Assembly: GCF_018885305.1 (NCBI RefSeq)
Contig: NZ_CP076544.1
Span: 1,860,001-1,924,000 of the forward strand
Reading direction: 5' to 3'
Source of the DNA: Curtobacterium sp. L6-1
Lineage (GTDB): Bacteria > Actinomycetota > Actinomycetes > Actinomycetales > Microbacteriaceae
DNA: 64,000 nt
In this document: piece after piece, positions 56,066 through 64,000 of the stretch
Layout: every line of letters starts with the position of its first letter
Position numbering within the stretch: position 1 is the first letter of the stretch
Made by a program: the position numbers and the translations under genes
The notes under the pieces: generated by a model
What the model saw: only the letters and a program-made list of their open reading frames with translations
What the model was told of the DNA's origin: nothing
Databases searched by the model: none

Positions 56066-56761
56066 ATGACCACGCAGATCGTCATCCTCGCAGCGGGGAT
56101 GGGCAGCCGCCTCGGGCGCAGCCTGCCGAAGCCGCTCACCGAGCTCAGCGACGGCCGCACCATCATGCAGCAGCAGTTCGACAACATCCGCGCCGCCTTC
56201 GGGTCGAGCGCGCGGGTCACCATCGTCGTCGGCTACAAGTCGGAGTACATCGTCGAGGCCTTCCCCGAGGCGAACTTCGTCTACAACGAGTCCTACGACT
56301 CCACGAACACCTCGAAGAGCCTGCTCCGCGCGCTCAAGGCGACCGGCAAGAGCGGCGTCCTCTGGATGAACGGCGACGTCGTCTTCGACCCGATGGCCCT
56401 CGTCCGTGCCGCCGACATGATCGACGAAGGCCGGTCGTTCGTCAGCGTCAACACCGAGAAGGTCTCCGACGAAGAGGTCAAGTACACCGTCGACGCCGAG
56501 GGCTTCATCGCGAAGCTGTCGAAAAAGGTCGTCGGCGGACTGGGCGAGGCCGTCGGCATCAACTACGTCTCGGCGGCGGACAAGCAGGCCCTCGTGCGCC
56601 AGCTCGGCCGCGTCGACGACCAGGAGTACTTCGAGGGCGGCATCGAGGCTGCCATCGCCGAGGACGGGCTACGCTGGACGCCCATCGACATCTCGGACCT
56701 CTACGCGGTCGAGATCGACTTCGCCGAGGACCTCGAGCGCGCGAACGACCTGTTCGCCTGA
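56066..56761 (+). CDS. LicC-like sugar/alcohol-phosphate nucleotidyltransferase
   Basis: A 231-residue nucleotidyltransferase of the LicC/phosphocholine cytidylyltransferase type. ILAAGMGSRLGRSLPKPLTE near residues 7-26 is the NTP-binding signature; WMNGDVVFDPMALVRAADMI near 109 holds the metal-binding Asp; EYFEGGIEAAI near 190 and IDISDLYAVEIDFAEDLERA near 208 close the fold. It should make a CDP-activated alcohol or sugar for the polymer genes downstream; the substrate is not readable. The ATG has GGAAGG upstream, 58 nt before the permease gene. Confidence 0.85.
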   Translation: MTTQIVILAAGMGSRLGRSLPKPLTELSDGRTIMQQQFDNIRAAFGSSARVTIVVGYKSEYIVEAFPEANFVYNESYDSTNTSKSLLRALKATGKSGVLWMNGDVVFDPMALVRAADMIDEGRSFVSVNTEKVSDEEVKYTVDAEGFIAKLSKKVVGGLGEAVGINYVSAADKQALVRQLGRVDDQEYFEGGIEAAIAEDGLRWTPIDISDLYAVEIDFAEDLERANDLFA

Positions 56762-56819
56762 GCGGTAGCACCCCCCGCCCGCTGCTCCCCCTCGGCGCGG
56801 TCCGGGCCGGAGGGAAGCC

Positions 56820-57643
56820 ATGAGTGAAGCGCGCACGCAGACCGCTGCCGTCGCGACGTCGCCGGTGCGGTCCCGCGGGGCCGGCCGGCGGTACCGACAG
56901 GCGCTCTGGCTGCTGACCGTCCGCGACCTGCGGGTCCGGTACTCGACGTCGGCGCTCGGCTACGTCTGGTCGATCCTCGACCCGCTCGTGATGTCGGCGA
57001 TCTACTGGTTCGTCTTCACGCAGGTCTTCCACCGCGGGTCCGTCGGCGAGGCGCCGTACATCGTGTTCCTCCTGACGGCCCTGCTGCCGTGGATGTGGTT
57101 CACGGGCGGTGTCTCGGACTCCACGCGCGCCTTCATCAAGGAAGCGAAGCTGATCCGCTCGACGACGATCCCGCGGAGCATCTGGGTCGCGCGGATCGAC
57201 GCATCCAAGGGCATCGAGTTCCTCCTGAGCATCCCCGTGCTCGCCGTGTTCGCCGTCGCGACGGGCGCCCATCTGCACTGGCAGGTCGTCCTCTGGCCGC
57301 TCGCCATCCTCCTGCAGACCGCGCTCGTGTACGGACTCGGGCTCATCGTCGCGCCGCTGGTGGTCTTCTTCCGCGACCTCGAGCGGGCCGTGAAGCTCGT
57401 GCTCCGGTTCCTCTTCTACGCATCCCCGATCATCTACGGCACGAACGCGCTGCCGGACGCCCTGCACGACCTGGCGGCGATCAACCCGCTGACCGGCATC
57501 TTCGGCATCTACCGGTCGGCGTTCTTCCCGGGCAGCTCGACTGGTTCGAGGTGCTCGCGTCCGTGGTCGTCACCGGGGTCGTCCTCGCCGTCGGCGTCGT
57601 CGTCTTCCGCCGCAGCGAGCACCGCGTCCTCAAGGAGCTGTGA
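56820..57643 (+). pseudogene. polysaccharide ABC-2 permease (TagG-like), frameshifted
   Basis: The frame from 56820 encodes a TagG/RfbA-type permease with six membrane segments (RDLRVRYSTSALGYVWSILDP, then SPIIYGTNALPDALHDLAAINP near 199), but after AFFPG near residue 236 it turns to nonsense. The proper ending (QLDWFEVLASVVVTGVVLAV to HRVLKEL) is in another frame and stops at 57643. One added base in the GGG run at 57530-57532 restores 274 residues, the normal family length. This is either a sequencing error or a recent mutation. It pairs with the TagH-type ATPase. Confidence 0.88.
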
Positions 57644-58413
57644 TGGCCACCACCGAACCGACCGTCACCCGCGACACCACCGCCCCGGTGATCTCCGTCA
57701 CCGACGCCGGCATCCGGTTCAAGCGCAACCGCCGTGCCCGACGCAGCTTCAAGGACCTGTTCGGGCGCGGGGAACGGCGTCGGCGGTCCGACGAGTTCTG
57801 GGCCCTGCGCAACGTCTCGTTCGCCGTCCGGCCGGGCGAGGCGATCGGTGTCGTCGGCCGCAACGGCCAGGGCAAGTCCACGCTGCTCAAGCTCGTGGCC
57901 CAGGTGATGCTGCCCGACGAGGGCCGTGTGCACGTCGGCGCCGGGGTCGCGCCGCTCATCGAGATCACCGGCGGGTTCGTCGGCGACCTCACGGTCCGGG
58001 ACAACGTGTACCTGACCGCGGGGCTGCACGGGATGAGCCGGACCGAGATCCGGGACGCCTTCGACGAGATCATCGCGTTCGCCGAGATCGGGGACTTCGT
58101 CGACACCCCCTACAAGCACCTGTCGAGCGGCATGAAGGTCCGCATCGCCTTCGCCGTGATCTCGCGGCTGGACGAGCCGGTCATCCTGGTCGACGAGGTC
58201 CTGGCCGTCGGCGACAAGTCGTTCCGCGAGAAGTGCTACAAGCGCATCGAGGAGCTGCTCGACGGCGGTCGGACGCTGTTCTTCGTCTCGCACAGCGACA
58301 AGGACCTACGCCGCTTCTGCGACCGCGGGCTGTACCTGGACAAGGGGCGGCTGCAGTTCGACGGACCGATCGACGAGGCCCTCGACCGGTACAACGCGGA
58401 CCACGGCGCCTGA
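57643..58413 (+). CDS. polysaccharide export ATP-binding protein (TagH-like)
   Basis: A 256-residue ATPase of the TagH/RfbB/KpsT group that exports teichoic-acid-like or O-antigen polymers. KRNRRARRSFKDLFGRG near residue 22 is the typical basic lead-in, then FWALRNVSFAVRPGEAIGVV, Walker A GRNGQGKST near 74, LSSGMKVRIAFA signature near 160 and ILVDEVLAVGD Walker B near 183. The ATG overlaps the permease stop (TGATG). The export cargo is probably the polymer made by the genes at 58976-63190. Confidence 0.93.
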   Translation: MATTEPTVTRDTTAPVISVTDAGIRFKRNRRARRSFKDLFGRGERRRRSDEFWALRNVSFAVRPGEAIGVVGRNGQGKSTLLKLVAQVMLPDEGRVHVGAGVAPLIEITGGFVGDLTVRDNVYLTAGLHGMSRTEIRDAFDEIIAFAEIGDFVDTPYKHLSSGMKVRIAFAVISRLDEPVILVDEVLAVGDKSFREKCYKRIEELLDGGRTLFFVSHSDKDLRRFCDRGLYLDKGRLQFDGPIDEALDRYNADHGA

Positions 58414-58507
58414 CCGCAGCGGTGCCTGACCGCAGCGTCACGTGACCGCAGCGGTGCCCGACCGCAGCGACACGTGACCGCAGCGACACCTGACCGCAGC
58501 AACGCGC
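58412..58507. repeat. 16-bp tandem repeat, six copies, starting at a stop codon
   Basis: GACCGCAG starts at 58412, 58428, 58444, 58460, 58476 and 58492, exactly 16 bp apart; the other eight bases of each unit vary. The first copy uses the GA of the TagH-like TGA stop. Confidence 0.93.
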
Positions 58508-58620
58508 GACGAGCCGCACCGGAGGCGTGCCCACTCCTCCACAACCGGGCTCCCTCGGCACCACTCCACAGGCCGGTCTCCCCCGGGGCTCCGCCGGGCC
58601 CCGACGTCGGACCCCACCCC

Positions 58621-58626
58621 TAACGT
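58621..58626 (+). promoter_or_regulatory. -10 of 100-aa gene, leaderless spacing
   Basis: TAACGT ends exactly 7 nt before the ATG at 58634. Confidence 0.5.
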
Positions 58627-58633
58627 GCTGCCC

Positions 58634-58936
58634 ATGCACCACCCCACCCCCGCGTACCCAGTACCCTTCAGCGTCGACCGATCGGCCGCCCCACGGCGGT
58701 ACGAGATCACCAACACCAGTTCCGAGACCCTCGACGGGATCGACCTCACCCACCTGGGGACGGGCTACTCGCCGCCGCTCGTCGTCCGCCGTCTCGAGCC
58801 CGGCCGAGGCCTGTCGCTGGCCGTGTTCGGCGCGGGCGCGGACGAGACGGGCGTCGTCATCGTGCGGTGGCGACGACCGGACCGCTCCGAGTACCTCTGG
58901 CGGATGTCCCTGGCCGGCCCGGGGCTGGCGCCGTGA
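58634..58936 (+). CDS. small beta-rich protein of unknown function
   Basis: A 100-residue protein that I do not recognise. It has strand-like segments (RRYEITNTSSETLDGIDL, PLVVRRLEPGRGLSLAVFG, VVIVRWRRPDRSEYLWRMS) suggesting an immunoglobulin-like or other small beta sandwich. There is no signal peptide. The ATG 58634 is supported by TAACGT 7 nt upstream; a GTG at 58625 would lie inside the promoter. It sits alone on the plus strand inside the glycopolymer cluster and runs toward the TagB-like gene. Confidence 0.6.
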   Translation: MHHPTPAYPVPFSVDRSAAPRRYEITNTSSETLDGIDLTHLGTGYSPPLVVRRLEPGRGLSLAVFGAGADETGVVIVRWRRPDRSEYLWRMSLAGPGLAP

Positions 58937-58975
58937 CGACCGCCGCCGCCCGATCGCGCTCCCCGGCCGCGTGGC

Positions 58976-60208
58976 TCAGGATGCGGCGTGGTCGGCGGCG
59001 ACCTCGTGCCAGCGTGCGACCAGCCGGTCGATGGCGGCGTGGAAGCGCGCCGTCGCCGCACCGGGCGTGGTGTCGCCGAAGTAGCGCTGCACCCAGTGCT
59101 GCAGGCGGGCCAGTTCCTCGGCATCGCCCGCGGCGCGGTCCACCCGTGCCAGGACGTCGCCGGCGTCCGCCGCCCGCAGCCAGTTCGCGTCGCCCAGGTA
59201 GCCACGCTCGTCGACCTCGGCGTCGGCGGACACCGGCCGGGTGACGATCAACGGCTTGCCCACGGCCAGGCGGTCGTAGATCATCGCGCTGATGTCGGTG
59301 ATCGCGACGTCGGCCCCCGCGAGCTGCCACCCCAGGGTCGGCCCGTCGTCGTACACGTGGTGCGCCGACGGGTCGGCCGCGTTCGCGGCGGCGATGGCCG
59401 CGACGATCCGCTCGTGCGCGGCCTTGTACTCGGCGTCGAGCACTCCGCTCCGGGGGTGCGGGCGGTACACGAGCCGGTGCCGCGGCGACGCCAGCACCCG
59501 GTCGGCGATGGTCGTGCCGTGGCTCGCGATCGACCCGTAGGCCGCGGCACCGCGGTCGCCCTCCCACGTCGGGGCGTACAGCACGACGGTCCGGTCGTCG
59601 GCCGGGTACGGCGGCTCCCCCGCGAAGTGGTCGGCCTGCGGGCGTCCGATCGCGATGGTGTGCCGGTCCAGGTCGTGGTCCCACAGCGCCTCGGCAAGAC
59701 GGTCACGAGCGGCGTCACCGGCGATCAGGGCGTAGTCGTACGCCTTGAACTGGTTCGTCGTCATGTACATCTTGTCGCTCTCGCCGTGGTTGACGAAGAC
59801 GTGCCACATCCGCCCGTACCGCATCATCTGGAAGTTGCGGGCGTTCTGGTTGACGTACAGCACGACCTTCGGGGCCTGTTCGGCGACGAAGCGCTCGAGG
59901 TCCACCACCTGGCGGGCGTAGGCCACGGGCACGGGTGACTCGTCGAGCAGCGTCAGCATCGTGCCGGGGCTCCGCGAGACGATCGCCACTCCGCGGTGCC
60001 GTGCGAGCTCGGCGAGCGGGCCGTACCACTGGCGGATCTGGTACATGTTCACGGGTCCGTCGGCGAAGTAGACGGCGACCTCGACGGACCCCGGCGCGAG
60101 CGTCGGCACCGAGGGCAGGCGTCGGGCGAGCCTGCCGCGCACCTGCCGTGACCGCAGCAGTCGGCTGGCGAGCCGGATCGCGGTGCGGACGTCCTTGACG
60201 ATGGCCAT
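58976..60208 (-). CDS. CDP-glycerol glycerophosphotransferase-like (TagB/F-like) protein
   Basis: A 410-residue protein. Residues about 180-400 match teichoic-acid CDP-glycerol/ribitol phosphotransferases: NHGESDKMYMTTNQFKAYDY near 144, YALIAGDAARDRL, VVLYAPTWEGD near 205, RPHPRSG near 244, and DVAITDISAMIYDRLAVGKP near 300, which holds the paired acidic and Ser residues. It should transfer phospho-polyol units to a lipid-linked acceptor or polymer at the inner membrane face. ATG 60208 has AGGAG upstream. Expressed alone. Confidence 0.85.
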   Translation of the reverse strand: MAIVKDVRTAIRLASRLLRSRQVRGRLARRLPSVPTLAPGSVEVAVYFADGPVNMYQIRQWYGPLAELARHRGVAIVSRSPGTMLTLLDESPVPVAYARQVVDLERFVAEQAPKVVLYVNQNARNFQMMRYGRMWHVFVNHGESDKMYMTTNQFKAYDYALIAGDAARDRLAEALWDHDLDRHTIAIGRPQADHFAGEPPYPADDRTVVLYAPTWEGDRGAAAYGSIASHGTTIADRVLASPRHRLVYRPHPRSGVLDAEYKAAHERIVAAIAAANAADPSAHHVYDDGPTLGWQLAGADVAITDISAMIYDRLAVGKPLIVTRPVSADAEVDERGYLGDANWLRAADAGDVLARVDRAAGDAEELARLQHWVQRYFGDTTPGAATARFHAAIDRLVARWHEVAADHAAS

Positions 60209-60240
60209 GCTGTGCTCCTGGGCGGTCGGTCGGTCGTGCT

Positions 60241-60308
60241 GCGCGGTCGGTCGTGCTACGCGGTCGGTCGTGCTACGCGGTGGGTCGTGCTGCGCGGTCG
60301 GTCGTGCG
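60241..60308. repeat. 17-bp tandem repeat, four copies
   Basis: Units at 60241, 60258, 60275 and 60292, each close to ACGCGGTCGGTCGTGCT. They lie 33 nt upstream of the TagB-like start on the minus strand. The gap 60209-60387 holds no gene. Confidence 0.92.
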
Positions 60309-60387
60309 ACTCGGGCCGTCCGGCTGCGGGCAGGTCCGGTCGTCTGGTCCGAGATCGCGGCGCCGGTGGACACCGGCGCCGGGCTGG

Positions 60388-61296
60388 TCAGACGACGGGC
60401 GGCCGACCGGCGAGCGTCATGCGCCCGATCGTCAACCATCCCATCACGTGCACCGGTCCGCAGTCCGTGCGCCACCCCTCGGCCACGCCGCCGAACCACG
60501 TCGCCAGCCGCCGCGGGGAGCGCCACCAGCGCAGCACCTGGATCGCGGCCCAGCTGCCGACGTAGAGCGGGCGGAGCACGGCGGGCAGGTTCCGACGCGC
60601 CAACCACACGCGGTTCCGGGCGTTGAGCCGCACGTACTCGCGGTGTCGGGCGGGGTCGATCGCGGGGTGGTTCGCGACGAGCTCCCCCGCGTACCAGGTG
60701 CGTCGCCCGGCGTCCCACACCCGCCACGCGAGCTCGATGCCCTCGTGCGCGTAGAAGTATTCGGCGCCCCAACCGCCCACGGCCCGCCACACGTCCGTCG
60801 GCATCACGACGGCGCCCTCCCACACGGAGAACACCGGCGAGCTCTGCTCCGGATCGCCCTTGCGGATGCGCGGCACCCAGCGGCGGGGGTTCGCGGCACC
60901 CGCGGGGTCGACGACCCGCGGCTGGACGAGCCCGAGCGACGGGTCGTGCTCGAACAGCGCGATCGCGTCCCGGAGGAACGTCGGCGACGGCACCGAGGCG
61001 TCGTCGTCGAGGAAGAACACGTAGTCACCGTCGACGACCGCGGCACCGGCGTTCCGCCCGGCGGGGATGCCGAGGTTCTCGGGCAGCGCCAGGGTACGGA
61101 TGCCGTCCGGCAGCCCGGTCGGCTCCCACCCGTTGCCCACGCAGACCACGTCGAGGTCGACGTCCTGCTGCGCGAGCACGCTCTCGAGACCGCGGCGGAG
61201 GTCGTCGGGGCGGGTGCCCTGCGTCAGGCTGACGACCGCCACGCGGGGACGGTCGCGGTGCACGACGGCACGACGCCGCGCGGTGCCCGGGGTCAC
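60388..61296 (-). CDS. family 2 glycosyltransferase
   Basis: A 302-residue GT-A glycosyltransferase of the rhamnosyl/galactofuranosyl-transferase style. RVAVVSLTQGTRPDDLRRGL near residue 16 is the N-terminal nucleotide-binding strand, NLGIPAGRNAG near 69, and FFLDDDASV near 90 carries the DDD metal motif. The DYFYAHEGIELAWRVWDAGR-like acceptor region (EYFYAHEGIELAWR) near 165 holds the catalytic acidic residues. GTG 61296 overlaps the CDP-alcohol gene stop as GTGA. It is last in a three-gene operon. Confidence 0.9.
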   Translation of the reverse strand: MTPGTARRRAVVHRDRPRVAVVSLTQGTRPDDLRRGLESVLAQQDVDLDVVCVGNGWEPTGLPDGIRTLALPENLGIPAGRNAGAAVVDGDYVFFLDDDASVPSPTFLRDAIALFEHDPSLGLVQPRVVDPAGAANPRRWVPRIRKGDPEQSSPVFSVWEGAVVMPTDVWRAVGGWGAEYFYAHEGIELAWRVWDAGRRTWYAGELVANHPAIDPARHREYVRLNARNRVWLARRNLPAVLRPLYVGSWAAIQVLRWWRSPRRLATWFGGVAEGWRTDCGPVHVMGWLTIGRMTLAGRPPVV

Positions 61297-62150
61297 GCGC
61301 GAACCCGCTTCGACGAGATGATCGCGAGGAAGTGCCCCGCCGTCGCCAGGACCGCGAGCGGCAGGAGCGCCCCCACCAGGATGCGGTCGGCGACCGGGTG
61401 TCCGACGACGAGGGCGACCAGGGCCACCACGAAGGTGATGATCGTCAGCTCGACCGAGTGGTACAGCCGGTGGAAGGGCAGGAACCGGGCGACCCGGCGG
61501 AGCGACGCGAGGCGGGCACCCGAGGGCGCGGTGACGCCGTCGCGGCGGTCGGCGAGCTTCTCCATGCCGCCGTGGGCGCGGGCGACGTGGACCATGTCGT
61601 TGAGCGCCTTGTTGAGCACGATGACCAGCCCGAGCGCGCAACCGATCGTCGTCCACATCCAGTCGACGCCCTCGATCGGCCAGGTCGCGGCCCGGACGCC
61701 GAGCGCGATCGGGATGAGCCCCTCGGTCGTGTAGTGCCCGACCTTGTCGAGGAAGATGCCGGCCGGCGACCGGGTCCCCCGCCACCGCGCGACCTCGCCG
61801 TCGGAGCAGTCGACGAGCATCTGCAGCTGCCCGAGCACGAGGGCGAGCAGCGCACCCCAGATGCCCGGGATGAGCAGCGCGGCCGCGGTCGACCAGCCGA
61901 CCAGGATCATCAGGCCGGTGACCTGGTTCGCGCTGACCCGGGTCCGGAGCAACACGGAGGTGAGGTACGGCGAGACGTCGCGCAGGTACAGCGACGCCGT
62001 CCAGTGCTCGGCGTTGGCGCGGGCCCGGACCTCGTCCGGCTGCGCCACGGCGCGGAGTTCGGCGATGGAGGCGGGGCGGGCGTACCCGCGGCCCTGGCCG
62101 AGGTCCGGCTCGCCGCCGTTCCCGCGGTCGTCGTCGGCCATGTCGGTCAC
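61293..62150 (-). CDS. CDP-alcohol phosphatidyltransferase family protein, Asp-to-His variant
   Basis: A 285-residue membrane enzyme. The CDP-AP motif is DCSDGEVARW and, eight residues on, GIFLDKVGH near 118-140. The usual pattern DGxxARx8Gx3Dx3D ends in Asp; here it ends in His. About six hydrophobic segments surround it. It should transfer a phosphoalcohol from a CDP-alcohol to a lipid or glycan acceptor. GTG 62150 overlaps the upstream GT2 stop as GTGA; ATG 62141 is an alternative three residues later. Coupled on both sides to glycosyltransferases. Confidence 0.87.
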   Translation of the reverse strand: MTDMADDDRGNGGEPDLGQGRGYARPASIAELRAVAQPDEVRARANAEHWTASLYLRDVSPYLTSVLLRTRVSANQVTGLMILVGWSTAAALLIPGIWGALLALVLGQLQMLVDCSDGEVARWRGTRSPAGIFLDKVGHYTTEGLIPIALGVRAATWPIEGVDWMWTTIGCALGLVIVLNKALNDMVHVARAHGGMEKLADRRDGVTAPSGARLASLRRVARFLPFHRLYHSVELTIITFVVALVALVVGHPVADRILVGALLPLAVLATAGHFLAIISSKRVRA

Positions 62151-63190
62151 CGTCCCGTGTGCGTGGTCAGATCGGAGGTCCGGGTGAGGAACCCGATGAT
62201 GAAGCCGACGCCCCAGCCGACGTGGATGCACGGCAGCACGACGAGCAACCACGCCCGTGTGGCCGGCACCGACCGTCGGGACACCGCGAGGGCGCCGGTG
62301 ACGACGAAGAGCAGGTAGACCGCGGGGACGGCGAACCCCGTCATCGCCCACGCGAGCGGGCTGCCGAGCGCGGCCCCGACGACGCCGACGAGTCCGGCGA
62401 CCAGGCCGAGTGCGACCGCGACGACCATGAGCGGCGGGACGAAGTAGCGCAGCCCGTTGTTCGACGGGAAGCGGCGGGCGAGCTCACCCCGCCAGAGCCC
62501 GGTGGCGACGAACTGCCGCACCAGCCGCTTCAGGCTCGGCCGGGGCCGGTACGTGACGACGAGCTCGGGGGTGAACCACACGGTCCCGCCCGTCGAGCGC
62601 AGTCGCCGGTTGAGTTCCCAGTCCTGCCCGCGCTTGATGCCCTCGTCGAACAGCCCGACCGCGAACAGCCGCTCGCGACGGAACACCCCGAGGTAGGCGG
62701 TCTCGGCCGGCCCGGCCTGCCCGCCGACGTGGTGCGGCGTCCCGCCGAGTCCGACCCGGCTGCCGTAGGCGAGCGCCACCGCCTGCTCGAACGGGGTGCG
62801 CCCCTCGGCGCGCATGATGCCGCCGACGTTGTCGGCGCCGGACTCCTGCAGGGTTCGGACCGCGATCCGCGTGTAGTCGCGGGGCAGCACGCTGTGCGCG
62901 TCGACACGGACGACGACGGGGTGCTCGGAGGCGCGAATCGCCACGTTGAGACCGGCCGGGGTCGACCCCACCGGGTTCTCGACTGCGCGGATGCGGGGGT
63001 CGGCGGCGCTCATCTCGGCGACGAGCTCGTTCGTGCCGTCGATCGAGGGTCCGAGGGCCAGGATGACCTCGAACGGCCCCTGGTAGTCCTGCTCGAGCAG
63101 GCTGCTCACCGCGGCACGGACCTCGGTCACCTCGTTGAGGACGGGCATGACGTAGGAGACACCCGGCAGGGCCTGTCCGTCGTGCTGCAT
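62147..63190 (-). CDS. family 2 glycosyltransferase with C-terminal membrane segments
   Basis: A 347-residue protein. VSYVMPVLNEVTEVRAAVSS near residue 10 is the GT2 strand; GPSIDGTNEL near 48, RVDAHSVLPRDYT near 93 holds a DxH motif, and KRGQDWELNRRLR near 184 has the QDxELNRR-like acceptor motif. Four hydrophobic helices at 230-335 anchor it in the membrane. ATG 63190 has GAGGA upstream. It is the first gene of the GT2, CDP-alcohol transferase, GT2 operon, with a TAGGCT -10 at 63252-63257. Confidence 0.92.
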   Translation of the reverse strand: MQHDGQALPGVSYVMPVLNEVTEVRAAVSSLLEQDYQGPFEVILALGPSIDGTNELVAEMSAADPRIRAVENPVGSTPAGLNVAIRASEHPVVVRVDAHSVLPRDYTRIAVRTLQESGADNVGGIMRAEGRTPFEQAVALAYGSRVGLGGTPHHVGGQAGPAETAYLGVFRRERLFAVGLFDEGIKRGQDWELNRRLRSTGGTVWFTPELVVTYRPRPSLKRLVRQFVATGLWRGELARRFPSNNGLRYFVPPLMVVAVALGLVAGLVGVVGAALGSPLAWAMTGFAVPAVYLLFVVTGALAVSRRSVPATRAWLLVVLPCIHVGWGVGFIIGFLTRTSDLTTHTGR

Positions 63191-63251
63191 GTGATCCTCG
63201 GGGTCCGGCGGGCGCGACGCGGCCCGTGGGACCGCCCCGCAGAGCGGACCG

Positions 63252-63257
63252 AGCCTA
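63252..63257 (-). promoter_or_regulatory. -10 of GT2 operon
   Basis: TAGGCT on the minus strand about 62 nt before ATG 63190. Confidence 0.45.
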
Positions 63258-63355
63258 TCAAGCACCCGCGATGGACACCTGGCCGGGCCCTGGGGCCGTC
63301 CGACGGCCCTCGGTCGCCGTGCCGCCGCCGCGCACGTCCGTCCCGGCCCCGGACG

Positions 63356-63396
63356 GACGGGAGGCCCGCCACCGGTCCGGTGGCGGGCCTCCCGTC
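63356..63396 (-). terminator. htrA terminator, 20-bp perfect stem
   Basis: Arms 63356-63375 and 63377-63396 pair perfectly around one base. The arm starts GACGGGAGGCCCG as in the hairpins at 17874 and 35245. It lies 15 nt beyond the htrA-like stop. Confidence 0.9.
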
Positions 63397-63410
63397 GTGG
63401 GGTGTTCGGG

Positions 63411-64000
<590 letters not shown>

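Noticed and set aside
57640..57642. GTG start for the TagH-like ATPase
   Set aside because: The next codon ATG gives the usual TGATG overlap with the permease stop; the difference is one residue.
58412..58507. CRISPR-like array of short repeats
   Set aside because: Unit is only 16 bp in perfect tandem, with no spacers.

Overview
The window is high-GC actinobacterial DNA. Gene content points to the Microbacteriaceae, most likely a Curtobacterium-type organism: oligoribonuclease followed by tRNA-His, a linked glgX-treY-treZ block, gatCAB, and the actinobacterial DUF3039, DUF3054 and DUF3097 families. I did no database search, so the taxon is inference. Genes are tightly packed, many neighbours overlap by ATGA or GTGA, and many transcripts look leaderless, with a TANNNT-like -10 ending exactly 6 or 7 nt before the start codon.

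Layout. 1-2745: 3' part of a surface-sugar cluster (CMP-sialate-type cytidylyltransferase, NeuB-type synthase, predicted glycosyltransferase). 2686-5241: thioredoxin-like protein, small unknown protein, and a marR-MFS pair. 5464-6721: orn, tRNA-His, metallopeptidase. 6745-10605: thiamine-precursor ECF transporter operon (ykoE-ykoD-ykoC type) under a TPP riboswitch, ending with a small P-loop kinase. 10680-17836: GerW-like protein, then the translationally coupled glgX-treY-treZ glycogen-to-trehalose operon. 17966-25018: two aldo/keto reductases, YceI, a DinB-type protein, an MpaB-family oxygenase and an acyl-CoA ligase, interrupted by a 0.6-kb array of phased inverted repeats. 25176-33046: drug-type ABC exporter, a GDPD-inositol monophosphatase fusion, unknown proteins, a zinc alcohol dehydrogenase. 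33223-38671: type III polyketide synthase with its methyltransferase, then gatC-gatA-gatB. 38778-46467: class A penicillin-binding protein, DUF1023 hydrolase, ligA, mnmA. 46527-52872: an MFS gene running into a 0.5-kb A/G-rich cytosine-free island, DedA, rdgB-rph, murI, pncB, DUF3039. 53000-55740: an ABC exporter. 56066-63190: a second surface-glycopolymer cluster (cytidylyltransferase, TagG/TagH-type exporter, TagB-type polymerase, two GT2s, CDP-alcohol phosphotransferase). 63411-64000: 3' part of an HtrA protease.

How the genes work together. The glgX-treY-treZ products release and convert alpha-glucan to trehalose. The ykoEDC block imports a thiamine precursor when TPP is low. The two end clusters build and export surface polysaccharides. 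murI and the class A PBP serve peptidoglycan; ligA, mnmA, gatCAB, orn and rph are housekeeping genes.

Most unusual points: the phased hairpin array at 21669-22254; the cytosine-free island at 47541-47954, probably an assembly artefact that truncates the MFS gene; a frameshift in the TagG-type permease; the inositol phosphatase fused to a catalytically degraded GDPD domain; terminators sharing a GACGGGAGGCC arm, one of them a perfect 60-bp palindrome; and short tandem repeats concentrated at the 3' ends of genes.
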